This document shows, one piece after another, positions 45,563 to 54,902 of a stretch of 64,000 nucleotides of DNA (position 1 is its first letter; every line of letters begins with the position of its first letter). A program made the position numbers and the translations under genes. The DNA is taken from assembly GCA_017542245.1 (NCBI GenBank), contig JAFXXN010000053.1, positions 16,107 through 80,106 of the forward strand, written 5' to 3'. The notes beneath the pieces are model-generated. The model searched no databases. It was not told where the DNA came from and worked only from the letters and a program-made list of their open reading frames with translations. This stretch comes from Lachnospiraceae bacterium (GTDB lineage Bacteria > Bacillota > Clostridia > Lachnospirales > Lachnospiraceae).

Positions 45563-46216
45563 TCAATCTATAAACGCATCCCAGAATTTATTTTCAAACT
45601 CTGCGCAGGTTTTAAATATCCTGCATAATGTTTCTTTCATCTCTTCGTTTATATCGGCTGTTATCCTGTTTACAATACTCTGCCACTTTTCATTTGTCTC
45701 AACGTACTCCTTGGAGGTATATGCATCAAACCAGAATTTATAATAGGACTTTTCTATCTTCTCTCCGTATTTTTTACATAACTTTTCGCCAAGATAAGCG
45801 TAATTCCAGCAGCACTGAAACAGTGCTGTAAATCCTCCCAAAAGGCCGCTCTTGTCAATAGTATCATGGTAGAACCGGATATAATCAGCTACAACCTGAT
45901 TCTTTCCTGTATTCTTTATTGTATCATCAGATATCCCAAGTTTTTTCATAGCGGGCAAATGTACACTCTCTGTTTCATATACAGTTACATCTACAGCCAT
46001 CTTTAAGAAGTCTGTAACCTCACTGTCATCCGATAACTTAAGCAATCTTTCAAGTATATCTTTATACTCAAGAAGATAGTAATAATCCTGGAGCATATAT
46101 CTTGAATATCTGTCCTCTTCCAAAGAACCGTCTGCCATTTTCTTTAAGAATTCTTTTTCTGCTGCCTTCTCCCAAAGAGCCTCAACTTGTGAATATAATG
46201 TATCTGTTATTTTCAT
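45563..46216 (-). CDS. tenA: TenA family thiaminase II / aminopyrimidine aminohydrolase
   Basis: 217 helical residues: MLQDYYYLLEYKDILERLL, VYETESVHLPAMKKLG, and a central FQCCWNYAYLGEKL whose cysteine aligns with the TenA catalytic Cys. TenA hydrolyses degraded thiamin to recover the HMP pyrimidine. Last gene of the TPP-riboswitch operon, consistent with a salvage role alongside thiD, thiE and thiM. Confidence 0.9.
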   Translation of the reverse strand: MKITDTLYSQVEALWEKAAEKEFLKKMADGSLEEDRYSRYMLQDYYYLLEYKDILERLLKLSDDSEVTDFLKMAVDVTVYETESVHLPAMKKLGISDDTIKNTGKNQVVADYIRFYHDTIDKSGLLGGFTALFQCCWNYAYLGEKLCKKYGEKIEKSYYKFWFDAYTSKEYVETNEKWQSIVNRITADINEEMKETLCRIFKTCAEFENKFWDAFID

Positions 46217-46257
46217 GATTTTTCCTTTCTAATCTTTCAAACATGATGCTGTGGATT

Positions 46258-46956
46258 TCACTTTTCAGCAATAATAGCAACATATCCACCACTCTTGTAC
46301 CCTTCGGAAACCTCCTCGGGCTCCTCGTTTGTGTACAGAGGATTCTTAACCAATGTCTGATAGAAATCAAAATTCTTGATACCAAGGTCTTTTAATACAT
46401 TGATTTTTTCTTCTGTAGTATGCCAAACTCCCGATGATGCAAGTGCCAAAGGATAAGGAAGCTCAGGCATAGCCCCCTCGAGGAATTCATGATCATATGT
46501 TTTAAGGCTCTTTCCTAAGAGATACATAAATCCAAATGCACTCTCCTTAGGTACATCCAAAAGGATCAGTTTTCCGTTTTTCTTTAATGCACGAAGGCTC
46601 TTTTCGTAAATAGGCTTAAGGTCTTCCATATAACTGGAACTGCCGTTAAAATATATTATATCATAAGTCTCATCAGGCAGATCAACATCCTCAATAAGAC
46701 CGTATTTGATCACATTGATACCACGCTTTTCAGCTATCCTGCCCATATCCTCTGAAGGTTCGATACCGTCAATGTTTGAGCTGTCAATATAACTCTCAAA
46801 AAGTCCGCTGCCACAGCCTACAGAAAGAAGCTTCTTTCCCGTTATATCACCTAATACCTTTTCAAAGAGACGAAGTTCGCTGGTAAAAAGATTTTCGTTT
46901 TTCATAAACCATTCATCATATTTATCAGCATATCCGTCAAATTTCTGTTTTCCCAT
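46258..46956 (-). CDS. Class I SAM-dependent methyltransferase of unknown target
   Basis: 232 residues. SAM-binding motif I LLSVGCGSGLFESYI and the motif IV-like YDIIYFNGSSSYM followed by LKKNGKLILLDVPK place it in the Methyltransf_11/UbiE-like group. It lies between thiD and tenA with short gaps, all on one strand, so it appears to belong to the thiamin operon. No methylation step is known in thiamin salvage. AGGAGA precedes the ATG. Confidence 0.82.
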   Translation of the reverse strand: MGKQKFDGYADKYDEWFMKNENLFTSELRLFEKVLGDITGKKLLSVGCGSGLFESYIDSSNIDGIEPSEDMGRIAEKRGINVIKYGLIEDVDLPDETYDIIYFNGSSSYMEDLKPIYEKSLRALKKNGKLILLDVPKESAFGFMYLLGKSLKTYDHEFLEGAMPELPYPLALASSGVWHTTEEKINVLKDLGIKNFDFYQTLVKNPLYTNEEPEEVSEGYKSGGYVAIIAEK

Positions 46957-47020
46957 TTTTGTAATCTCCTGTTTTTACAATACTTTCTATAATATTCACA
47001 AAAGCCACTTTGCTTTCACA

Positions 47021-47845
47021 TTAGTAGAACTTTCCTGACAAATTGAAATTGTGCATCATAGGTCCGCTGCCTTTTCCAAGGTCAAGCATAGCAGACAAGG
47101 CCCCTGAAATATATTCCTTTGCCATTTTTACAGCTTCTTCCATCTCCATGCCTTTTGCAAGATTTGATGCTATGGCCGACGACAGTGTACAGCCTGTACC
47201 ATGAGTATTGGGATTATCTATTCTTTTCCCATTAAACCAGGTAAGGCTCGCCTCTTTATAGGAAGTATTTGTTATGATCTCGCCTTTATATAAAAGGTCA
47301 TTGGCATCATTAATATTGTGGCCGCCTTTGAGCAATACATCACAGTTATACTTTGTCCCTATCAGCTCTGCAGCTTTTTCCATGTCATTTTCAGTTTCAA
47401 TTTTCATCCCTGAAAGTATTTCTGCCTCAGGGATATTGGGAGTTACAACACTTGCTATAGGTAACAGACTTGCGGTAAGAGTGTCTATCGCCTCATCCTG
47501 TAAAAGCTTTGAGCCGCTTGTCGCTACCATTACAGGATCCACAACTATGTTTTTTGCTCCGTAAAAAGTGAGCCTTTCAGCTATTACCCTGATAAGCTCT
47601 GAAGAAGATACCATCCCGATTTTTACCGCATCGGGAAAGATGTCTTCAAATACAGCATCTATCTGCTGCTTAAGGAATCCCGGATCCACTTCCAAAATTC
47701 CCCGTACGCCGGTCGTGTTCTGGGCTGTAAGGGCCGTAATAGCCGTCATCCCATATACACCATTCATAGTCATGGTCTTTAAATCTGCTTGAATACCGGC
47801 GCCTCCGCTGGAATCACTTCCGGCGATTGATAATACTGTTTTCAT
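47021..47845 (-). CDS. thiD: Hydroxymethylpyrimidine/phosphomethylpyrimidine kinase
   Basis: 274 residues from the ATG at 47845 (AAAGGA site). Begins VLSIAGSDSSGGAGIQADLK, the ThiD hallmark; ends with the ribokinase motif NTHGTGCTLSSAIASNL. It phosphorylates HMP to HMP-P and HMP-PP, the pyrimidine half of thiamin. Extended starts to 47983 are rejected. Confidence 0.97.
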   Translation of the reverse strand: MKTVLSIAGSDSSGGAGIQADLKTMTMNGVYGMTAITALTAQNTTGVRGILEVDPGFLKQQIDAVFEDIFPDAVKIGMVSSSELIRVIAERLTFYGAKNIVVDPVMVATSGSKLLQDEAIDTLTASLLPIASVVTPNIPEAEILSGMKIETENDMEKAAELIGTKYNCDVLLKGGHNINDANDLLYKGEIITNTSYKEASLTWFNGKRIDNPNTHGTGCTLSSAIASNLAKGMEMEEAVKMAKEYISGALSAMLDLGKGSGPMMHNFNLSGKFY

Positions 47846-47921
47846 CGTTTTTTCCTTTCTGGCTAGTATTATTTTTATATGGCGATCCAAGGTGGTGCCC
47901 CCAGTGAACCGCTTAAGGGTT

Positions 47922-48557
47922 TTAAAACCCAAGTTTATCTCTGATTGCAGCCGACAACTCCTGCGCTGCAAGCTTCGGATCATCTGCTTTCATGATAGCT
48001 GAAACCACACAAATTCCTGCTATCGGGATACCCTTTAATACATCTATGTTATCTTTATTTAATCCGCCTATCGCATTGGCAGGGATTGGAACTGCATGAC
48101 AGATTTTATCCAGCATATCAGTCGACGTAAGGATGGTCTTTACCTTGGTAGTTGTAGGATATATAGCTCCTACTCCCAGGTAATCCGCTCCCTGTTCGTA
48201 TGCCTCTTTAGCCTGTTCCACAGTCTTGGCGGTAGCTCCGATAATTTTGTCAGGACCGAATATTTTTCTGGCTGTCTCTATCGGCAGATCACTTTGACCT
48301 AAATGCACTCCTTCGGCATCAATAGCCATAGCAACATCCAGTCTGTCATCTATGATCAGCGGAACGTTATACTTTTTAGTAAGTTCATGCACCGACTTTG
48401 CAAGATCAAGATATTCCCTTGTTGTCCTTTCTTTTTCCCTTAACTGGACAAGTGTAACTCCCCCATCCAATACTGCTTTCACACGACAAAGGAATTCATC
48501 TTTATCATATGGTGTGCTATCCGTAATAAAATATAGTCTCGTATTAAAGTCCTTCAT
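47922..48557 (-). CDS. thiE: Thiamine-phosphate synthase
   Basis: 211 residues from the ATG at 48557 (AAAGG site 8 nt upstream; the GTG at 48566 is less likely). LYFITDS, GVTLVQLREKE, LIIDDRLDVAMAIDAEGVHLGQSDLP, and YLGVGAIYPTTTK are ThiE landmarks. It joins HMP-PP and thiazole phosphate to give thiamin phosphate. Confidence 0.97.
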   Translation of the reverse strand: MKDFNTRLYFITDSTPYDKDEFLCRVKAVLDGGVTLVQLREKERTTREYLDLAKSVHELTKKYNVPLIIDDRLDVAMAIDAEGVHLGQSDLPIETARKIFGPDKIIGATAKTVEQAKEAYEQGADYLGVGAIYPTTTKVKTILTSTDMLDKICHAVPIPANAIGGLNKDNIDVLKGIPIAGICVVSAIMKADDPKLAAQELSAAIRDKLGF

Positions 48558-48626
48558 GCACTTCACCTTTCCTATAATGCTTTATATCCTCAAACCCTGA
48601 TAATTCCAATGTCCTGCATAACCTTC

Positions 48627-49418
48627 TTATAACATTTTCTGAATCTTTATCCTGTCCTCTATCTCTTTATCCGTAATGGTCGACAGATTATCCATTAAAT
48701 TTACCATAAACGTGCCGCTGCCTTTTTCTGTTTCAGACAGTTCCCCGCATATTCCAAACATAGTGCTTGCCGCTATAGCTGCCTCATATCCGTCTGTTAC
48801 AGACAGAAATGCTGCACATAATGCTCCCTGCATACAGCCTGTTCCTGTAACTGTGGCAAGCTGAGGACTTCCATTATTTATATACACTACATTTTTTCCG
48901 TCAGTTACTATATCTGTTTTTCCGCTCACCAGGACAGTAGTATGATAAGTTTTAGCAATTTCAAATGCAGCATGTCCGATAATGTCGATTTTCAGAGTTT
49001 CGTCTGCATCTACCCCGCTGGATGAATATCCTTGATCATACAGTGCATATATTTCTGAATAATTACCCTTGATCACTGAAGGAACTGCTCCATTTATGAG
49101 CCTGAAAACATAATCTCTTCTTGACGGCAAACATGCCAAACCGCATATATCAAGAACAAACCTTATGTTGTTTTCACCTGCTGTCTTAGCTGAAATAAGC
49201 ATGGACTCTTTTCTTACATCCGTAATATTACCTATATTAAGCATCAATGCTCCGGCACTGTTTGTGATTATTTTTGCCTCCTCCGGATGTTCAGCCATCA
49301 TCGGTCGTGCTCCTAAAGCAAGTATTGTATTAGCACATTGATTAATCGATATAGGATTTGTAATGCAATGTATCAGAGGACGCTTTTCTCTTATTTTTTT
49401 TCTATATTCCAAGATCAA
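48627..49418 (-). CDS. thiM: Hydroxyethylthiazole kinase
   Basis: 263 residues. It starts with TTG at 49418, read from the family start (M)ILEYRKKIREKRPLIHCITN and a GGTGAGG site 8 nt upstream; there is no ATG in the right place. Further marks are LALGARPMMAEHPEE, VIKGNYSEIYAL and VTGTGCMQGAL with its catalytic Cys. It salvages the thiazole alcohol by phosphorylation. Confidence 0.96.
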   Translation of the reverse strand: MILEYRKKIREKRPLIHCITNPISINQCANTILALGARPMMAEHPEEAKIITNSAGALMLNIGNITDVRKESMLISAKTAGENNIRFVLDICGLACLPSRRDYVFRLINGAVPSVIKGNYSEIYALYDQGYSSSGVDADETLKIDIIGHAAFEIAKTYHTTVLVSGKTDIVTDGKNVVYINNGSPQLATVTGTGCMQGALCAAFLSVTDGYEAAIAASTMFGICGELSETEKGSGTFMVNLMDNLSTITDKEIEDRIKIQKML

Positions 49419-49459
49419 ATATTTTACCTCACCTTAATTAGTTCTTCTCTGCTTTGGGT

Positions 49460-50197
49460 TTAACATCCCGGCATTTCCGTATTATGCTTCTCTTTTACTT
49501 TTTTCACAATAAAATAAATGATTGCTGTCACCAGGAATACTCCTATAGATCCATATGCCAGATATCCCCATACAGCTCCTTCTATACCAAATACCTGAGG
49601 AACCATAAAAAATACAAAAAATAATATTGCTCCAAATGCGGCTATCAAAATCGTATTCGATAATACCGTACTTTTATCCGAAAAAACTTTGCTCCCCAGC
49701 ATATCCTGTATCTTGGTCAGCATCCCGATATCGGCAAATTTTCTCAAGAAGAAAAATGCTATACTTCCTCCGATAAGTGTCCCGCATATAAATGACGGTA
49801 CATAAAAGAAAAGGCTCAGCCCTTCCTTTCCCCATATAAGTGACATAACCGGATATGATACTATAGCTCCTATTATACCTGTCCCGATTATTTCACCAAG
49901 TACTGCAAATATCAGTTTCCCTTTTGAAAATCGATAGAAAATTCCTGATAAAAACGCTCCGAATATAGCACCTGTAAGTGCCAACGGAGGTATGCCCATA
50001 ATAGTCATACGGATAATCCCGATAATAAACGCACAAAGTAATGAGTACCATGGTCCCATAAAAACCGCACATACAATATTAATAAAGTGTGCCATTGGAC
50101 ACATACCCTCTACTCTAAGGATAGGAGATATTACAACACCTATAGCGATGAGCATGGAGAGTACGACCAGTTTCAAAATGCTTTTCGAATTCTTCAT
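49460..50197 (-). CDS. thiW: ThiW thiazole-precursor transporter component (ECF S-component type)
   Basis: About 245 residues from the ATG at 50197 (GAGAGGT site). Hydrophobic, with about six membrane helices: LVVLSMLIAIGVVISPILRVEGMCPM, HFINIVCAVFMGPWYSLL and a long C-terminal part. ThiW is the predicted S-component for hydroxyethylthiazole uptake; it needs the shared ECF energising module, not encoded here. The C-terminal roughly 80 residues extend beyond the usual ThiW length of about 165. First gene after the TPP riboswitch. Confidence 0.85.
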   Translation of the reverse strand: MKNSKSILKLVVLSMLIAIGVVISPILRVEGMCPMAHFINIVCAVFMGPWYSLLCAFIIGIIRMTIMGIPPLALTGAIFGAFLSGIFYRFSKGKLIFAVLGEIIGTGIIGAIVSYPVMSLIWGKEGLSLFFYVPSFICGTLIGGSIAFFFLRKFADIGMLTKIQDMLGSKVFSDKSTVLSNTILIAAFGAILFFVFFMVPQVFGIEGAVWGYLAYGSIGVFLVTAIIYFIVKKVKEKHNTEMPGC

Positions 50198-50213
50198 TTT
50201 TTTACCTCTCATG

Positions 50214-50383
50214 TGATTTTCAGGATAAATCTATCCTGTCGGTCGGAGATCAATTCCTCCCTCTCACGCCGAAACACGGCTTCCCATCGCATATTAATTA
50301 CATGATACAAGGCGCTCCCCTTCTATCCGTCCGGAACCGTCCGGAAACTATCGCAATCCATCTCCTTTCACTTAAAACCCGTT
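50214..50383 (-). promoter_or_regulatory. Structured leader between TPP terminator and thiW
   Basis: About 170 nt without an ORF. Read on the minus strand it holds a tandem 10-nt duplication (TTCCGGACGG twice, 50346-50327) and three short hairpins: GCCGtgtttCGGC (50280-50268), GGAGG...CTCC (50260-50245) and CAGGATAgattTATCCTG (50238-50221). None matches a class I recognise. Confidence 0.4.
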
Positions 50384-50413
50384 AAACAAACAGGGCTGCC
50401 TGATCGGCAGCCC
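50384..50413 (-). terminator. Terminator of the TPP riboswitch
   Basis: GGGCTGCC (minus strand) pairs with GGCAGCCC around GATCA, then TGTTTGTTT. It follows the aptamer by about 24 nt and is the likely transcription-control element. Confidence 0.85.
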
Positions 50414-50436
50414 AAATAGTTCTTACTTAATAAAGC

Positions 50437-50520
50437 CCTCCCTACGTTGGCATTACCCAAATCAGGTTATCGGTCGAAGGCCACACCTTCCTCTCAGCCT
50501 GTGATACAAGCTCCCGCATT
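50437..50520 (-). ncRNA. TPP (THI-box) riboswitch aptamer
   Basis: The minus-strand RNA contains the conserved elements in order: GCGGGAGCUUG, CAGGCUGAGAGG, ACCUGAUUUGGGUAAUGCCA and ACGUAGGGAG. This is the standard TPP-binding aptamer. It controls thiW-thiM-thiE-thiD-methyltransferase-tenA; TPP binding should favour the downstream terminator and shut the operon off. Confidence 0.97.
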
Positions 50521-50534
50521 TATATTTCAAAAGT

Positions 50535-50562
50535 ATTTTAACACGTTTTCCTCAAAATGCAA
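50535..50562 (-). promoter_or_regulatory. Promoter of the thiamin operon
   Basis: Minus-strand TTGCAT (50562-50557), 16-nt spacer, TAAAAT (50540-50535), placing the transcript start about 10 nt before the TPP aptamer. Confidence 0.65.
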
Positions 50563-50586
50563 GTCTTTTTTTCTCTGTTTCCGATT

Positions 50587-52300
50587 TTACTTTACATTAA
50601 GCGTTGCTGCATTTGATGTTACCATATTTCCAACACTGTCGGTTACTACACACCTGAACTTATATCCGTTCCTATCTGCATTTACCGCTACTGTAAGAGT
50701 ATTTGTGTTGTATCCCTGCATTCCGGAATTAACCCAGGTGTTTCCTCCGTCCTTGCTGGTCTGCCACTGGTATCTTATTCCGCTTCCGCTTGCTGTTATA
50801 CTGAATGTAGCCGTATCACCTGAATCTGCTGTCACATCCGAAGGCTGTGAAGATATTATAAGCTCTGTATCGGATTTTACAGAAAGTGTTGCTGCATTCG
50901 AAGCTACCTGATTTCCAACATTGTCTGTCACTACACATCTGAATTTATATCCGTTTCGGTCTGCATTAACAACTACAGACAAATTGTTTGTGTTATATCC
51001 TGTCATTCCGGAATTAATCCAAGTATTTCCTCCGTCCTTACTGGTCTGCCACTGATATCTTATTCCGCTTCCGCTTGCTGTTATAGAGAATGTGACCAAA
51101 TTGCCGGGAGCTGCTGTTACATTTTCCGGATGAGAAGTTATCTTTAGTTCTGTTTCAGACTTAATCTTAAGTGTTGCTGCACTTGATGTTACTTTATTTC
51201 CTACATTATCCGTTACTACACATCTGAATTTATAACCATTTCTGTCTATATTTGCAGCTACAGTAAGGGTATTTGTGTTATATCCTGTCATTCCGGAATT
51301 AACCCAAGTGTTTCCTCCGTCCTTACTGGTCTGCCACTGGTATTTTATTCCGCTTCCGCTTGCTGTTATAGAAAATGTGGTATTCGTTCCGGATGTTACT
51401 GTTACATCTGAGGGCTGCTTGGTTATCTTAAGCTCTGTTTCTGCCTTAATCTTAAGAGTTGCCGCATTTGATGTCAGCTTATTTCCCACGTTATCAGTTA
51501 CTACGCATCTAAACTTATAACCGTTTCTGTCTATATTGGCAGCTACGGTAAGAGTATTTGTGTTATAACCTGTCATTCCGGAATTAACCCAAGTATTTCC
51601 TCCGTCCTTACTGGTCTGCCACTGATATTTTATCCCGCTTCCGCTTGCTGTTATGGAAAACTTAGCATTGGTTCCTGATGCTACCGTTACATCCGAAGGA
51701 TGCGCTGTTATCTTAAGCTCTGAATCCGCCTTTATGGAAAGTTTTGCCGCATTTGATGTTAATTTATTTCCCAGCTTATCTGTTATTATACATCTGAACT
51801 TGTAACCGTTCCTATCTATATTTGCAGCTACAGTAAGAGTATTCGTGTTATATCCTTTCATTCCGGAATTAACCCAGGTGTTTCCACCATCCTTGCTGGC
51901 CTGCCACTGATATTTTATCCCGCTTCCGCTTGCTGTTATGGAAAACTTAGCATTGGTTCCTGCTGTCACTGTTGCATCTGAAGGCTGCTTAGTAATCTTA
52001 AGTTCAGATGAGGGTTGTACTGTAAGGGTTGCTGCATTTGATGTTACTGAATTTCCTGCATTATCGGAAACTACACATCTGAACATGTATCCATTTCTCT
52101 CCGCAATCGCATTTACCGAAAGAGTATTTGTGTTGTAGCCGCTCATCGAGGAATTCACCCATGAGGTTCCTCCATTCTTGCTGACCTGCCACTGATATTT
52201 TAATCCCGATCCGCTCGCTGCTACAGAAAAAGAAGTCTGCGTTCCCTCTTTAACAGAAATATTTGCAGGCTGAGTTGTTATAGCCAAGCTGCTTCCACCG
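50587..52300 (-). repeat. Six tandem 285-bp repeats encoding Ig-like modules
   Basis: The same landmark (CATTCCGGAATTAA on the plus strand, or its variant) recurs near 50721, 51006, 51291, 51576, 51861 and 52146, an exact 285-bp spacing. Modules 1-5 from the left are very similar at DNA level; the one nearest the CAP domain (52016-52300) is the most diverged. Confidence 0.92.
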
Positions 52301-53169
52301 GTTACGGTTATATCATACTCAAAAGTCCTGCCTAATAATGCAGCTGAAATTTTTCCTGTTCCTGCATGAAGGCCGGTCATGTTTCCGCCTGAAGCTTTTA
52401 CATAATAATCCTCAGATTCAAATACCAAAGGAGAAAGCTCAAGCTTATCTTCCAGTTCAGATCCTGAAAACTTCACATATGGTATATATACAGGAGCTGA
52501 TACCGTGGAACCTACAGCAACTGCTTTTGCTCCGGAATCGTATTCAACACTTACATCATTAGCATAGGAATTTAATACTTTTACAGAAACCTTCTTGTCG
52601 CCGTCAACAGGGGAAGTATAAGTCTCATTCTGTCCCTCATCAGTATAAACCTGTACCCAGAAATCGATGTTATCTTCCATTTTAACGTGAGCGATTCCTA
52701 CATGTGTAAAATATCCCAAAATAATCTTACGTGTTTCATCTTTTTCAGTCAACTTGCTAAACGCATTTTCTAAAGTCATAGTATTCTGCGTTCCGAATAA
52801 AACATTTTCACCGTACATAGCATATCTGGGGGAAATATTAAATCCAAAATCTGCCAGAGTCTGCTCATATGATTGTCCGTCCGGTCTCTTGTGATCCGTA
52901 TTAAATCTGACTACCAAATCAGCTGCTCTCTGCATTGCTACTTTTTCAAGATCATAGTCATATGCAAGAGGACACTGAGAATCTTCATATCTTCCGTTAT
53001 TTGCTCTGTAAGTGTTGATCAAGCTGAGCATATTGCGCGCATCAGTCTGTTTATATAAAACAGAAAAACTGACAGTATCAACATCTGCAGCACTCACCGG
53101 CTTTGTAAAAGTATTAAAGCCAAATACTAATGCCAATACCAGGACCAAACAAACAACTCTTTTCTTCAT
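50587..53169 (-). CDS. Secreted CAP-domain protein with six Ig-like repeats
   Basis: 860 residues. Signal peptide 1-27 (cleavage after PVSA). A CAP/SCP domain spans about 40-180, with NTDHKRPDGQ (His93), MYGENVLFG (Glu121) and THVGIAHVKM (His156/161) supplying the family's cavity residues. A roughly 110-residue linker region precedes six tandem Ig-like repeats of 95 residues (291-860), each with a KITKQPSDVTV start and GIKYQWQTSKDGGNTWVNSG core. No LPxTG or membrane anchor. Likely exported to bind a surface, matrix or another cell (inference). It starts 21 nt after the ABC exporter gene. Confidence 0.88.
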   Translation of the reverse strand: MKKRVVCLVLVLALVFGFNTFTKPVSAADVDTVSFSVLYKQTDARNMLSLINTYRANNGRYEDSQCPLAYDYDLEKVAMQRAADLVVRFNTDHKRPDGQSYEQTLADFGFNISPRYAMYGENVLFGTQNTMTLENAFSKLTEKDETRKIILGYFTHVGIAHVKMEDNIDFWVQVYTDEGQNETYTSPVDGDKKVSVKVLNSYANDVSVEYDSGAKAVAVGSTVSAPVYIPYVKFSGSELEDKLELSPLVFESEDYYVKASGGNMTGLHAGTGKISAALLGRTFEYDITVTGGSSLAITTQPANISVKEGTQTSFSVAASGSGLKYQWQVSKNGGTSWVNSSMSGYNTNTLSVNAIAERNGYMFRCVVSDNAGNSVTSNAATLTVQPSSELKITKQPSDATVTAGTNAKFSITASGSGIKYQWQASKDGGNTWVNSGMKGYNTNTLTVAANIDRNGYKFRCIITDKLGNKLTSNAAKLSIKADSELKITAHPSDVTVASGTNAKFSITASGSGIKYQWQTSKDGGNTWVNSGMTGYNTNTLTVAANIDRNGYKFRCVVTDNVGNKLTSNAATLKIKAETELKITKQPSDVTVTSGTNTTFSITASGSGIKYQWQTSKDGGNTWVNSGMTGYNTNTLTVAANIDRNGYKFRCVVTDNVGNKVTSSAATLKIKSETELKITSHPENVTAAPGNLVTFSITASGSGIRYQWQTSKDGGNTWINSGMTGYNTNNLSVVVNADRNGYKFRCVVTDNVGNQVASNAATLSVKSDTELIISSQPSDVTADSGDTATFSITASGSGIRYQWQTSKDGGNTWVNSGMQGYNTNTLTVAVNADRNGYKFRCVVTDSVGNMVTSNAATLNVK

Positions 53170-53189
53170 ACAATATTACCTCCATTTTA

Positions 53190-54902
53190 TTATCCCTGTT
53201 CAGTACTTGCATATATTTCTTTATAAACATCACAGGTTTTTATCAGTTCTTCATGTGTTCCTTTTCCTACCAGATTTCCATCTTCAAGTACAAGAATCAT
53301 ATCCGCATGCTGTACAGTAGATGCCCTCTGGGAAACGATAAATATTGCAGGATTCCATTTGAGACTCTTCAGAGCTTTTCTCAGTGCAGCATCAGTTGCA
53401 TAGTCCAATGCCGATGAACTGTCATCCAGGATAAGTATATCCGGCTTTCCGACCAAAGTTCTGGCGATTGAAAGACGCTGTCGCTGTCCTCCTGAAAAGT
53501 TCCTGCCTTCCTGTTCGACCTCACGGTCCAGATCTATATCCGAGACCTGTGCCAGGGTCATGGCCTCCTTAAGTTCTTCATCAGATGCCGACCCATTGCC
53601 CCACCTTAAATTTTCACGGACAGTTCCTTTAAATAATACCGCTTTTTGCATGACAGAGCCAACTTTCCTTCTGAGCTCTCCCAAATCATAGTTTCTGACA
53701 TCTATGCCATCCACTAGAACCTGTCCTTTTTCAACATCATAATATCTTGGAATAAGATTTACTATGGACGTCTTTCCTGAGCCGGTTCCTCCGATTATAC
53801 CGGTAATCGTTCCGTAAGACGCTTCAAAATCTATATCTTCCAAAGCATCTTCTCCGCCTTCATTATATTTCATAAATACATTTTTAAACCTGACAGCATA
53901 GTCAGAAGATGTTTCCTTATCTCCCGGGTCTTCCGAAACCACCCTTATCTCCATGCCCTCAGGTATCTCAAGAACATCAGTAATCCTCTGTCCGCAGGCA
54001 AGGCCCTTTGTTATAGTGATAAAAGTATTCGCAAGCTTAATCAGTTCTACCAGTATCTGTGAAATATAATTTACAAGTGCAACTACAGCCCCTGCAGTTA
54101 TAACATTATTTTCAACCCTTATAGCTCCGGTATATAACAGTACTATAAGTGCAACATTGATAATAATGTAAGTTACGGGATTCATCAAAGCCGAAAGTCT
54201 TCCGGCAACTTCCTGTAATCTTCTGTGCTTTCCGGTTTCATTATCGAAATTGACAATTTCTCTCTCTTCCAATCCGAATGCACGTATAACCCTTACACCT
54301 GTGAGATTTTCTCTTGTCAGTCCTAAAAGCTTATCCAAAGCCCCCTGCACTTTCTTAAATCTCGGGAGCGTCATATACAGAAGACCAAATACCAGAACAA
54401 AAAGGATAGGTACAACTACAGCAAATACCAAAGCTGCTTTAACGTCCACCGTAAAGGCCATTATCGTAGCTCCGAATACAATAATAGGTGATCTCAGAAA
54501 CAGCCTAAGTGTCATATTAACCGCAGTCTGCATCTGATTAATGTCACTCGTCATCCTGGTGATAAGTGTTGAAGTTCCCTGTTTATCACTTTCTCTAAAT
54601 GAAAGCTTCATGATATGTGAAAACATGGCATGTCTCAGTTCTGTTGCAAATCCTACCGCTGCCTTAGCAGCAAAGAACTGTGCCGAGATGGCAAACCCAA
54701 AACCAAGAAATGCAAATGCCACAAGTACCAGTACCATTTTTATCACATAAGAACTATCTCCGTTTTCAAGTCCCGTATCGATCAGAGATGCAATAACCAA
54801 AGGTACTGTAAGCTCAAAGACAGCTTCCAGGAGTTTAAAGAAGGGAGCCAGAAAACACTCCATTCTGTAATTTTTTAAAAATACCCAAAGTCGTTTAGTC
54901 AT
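53190..54902 (-). CDS. ABC exporter half-transporter with degenerate ATPase site
   Basis: 570 residues: six-helix exporter domain then ATPase domain with Walker A GGTGSGKTSI and signature FSGGQRQR. The Walker B end reads LILDDSSSALD (Asp in place of catalytic Glu) and the switch is VSQRAST (Gln in place of His). This pattern marks the non-catalytic half of heterodimeric exporters, whose partner gene normally follows. Here the next gene is the CAP protein and no partner is present. The start overlaps the sir2 stop codon (ATGA-type overlap). Confidence 0.9.
   Translation of the reverse strand: MTKRLWVFLKNYRMECFLAPFFKLLEAVFELTVPLVIASLIDTGLENGDSSYVIKMVLVLVAFAFLGFGFAISAQFFAAKAAVGFATELRHAMFSHIMKLSFRESDKQGTSTLITRMTSDINQMQTAVNMTLRLFLRSPIIVFGATIMAFTVDVKAALVFAVVVPILFVLVFGLLYMTLPRFKKVQGALDKLLGLTRENLTGVRVIRAFGLEEREIVNFDNETGKHRRLQEVAGRLSALMNPVTYIIINVALIVLLYTGAIRVENNVITAGAVVALVNYISQILVELIKLANTFITITKGLACGQRITDVLEIPEGMEIRVVSEDPGDKETSSDYAVRFKNVFMKYNEGGEDALEDIDFEASYGTITGIIGGTGSGKTSIVNLIPRYYDVEKGQVLVDGIDVRNYDLGELRRKVGSVMQKAVLFKGTVRENLRWGNGSASDEELKEAMTLAQVSDIDLDREVEQEGRNFSGGQRQRLSIARTLVGKPDILILDDSSSALDYATDAALRKALKSLKWNPAIFIVSQRASTVQHADMILVLEDGNLVGKGTHEELIKTCDVYKEIYASTEQG

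Noticed and set aside
50587-52300. CRISPR-like array suggested by regular repeats
   Set aside because: The period is 285 bp, the units are coding throughout and there are no short repeat/spacer units or cas genes.
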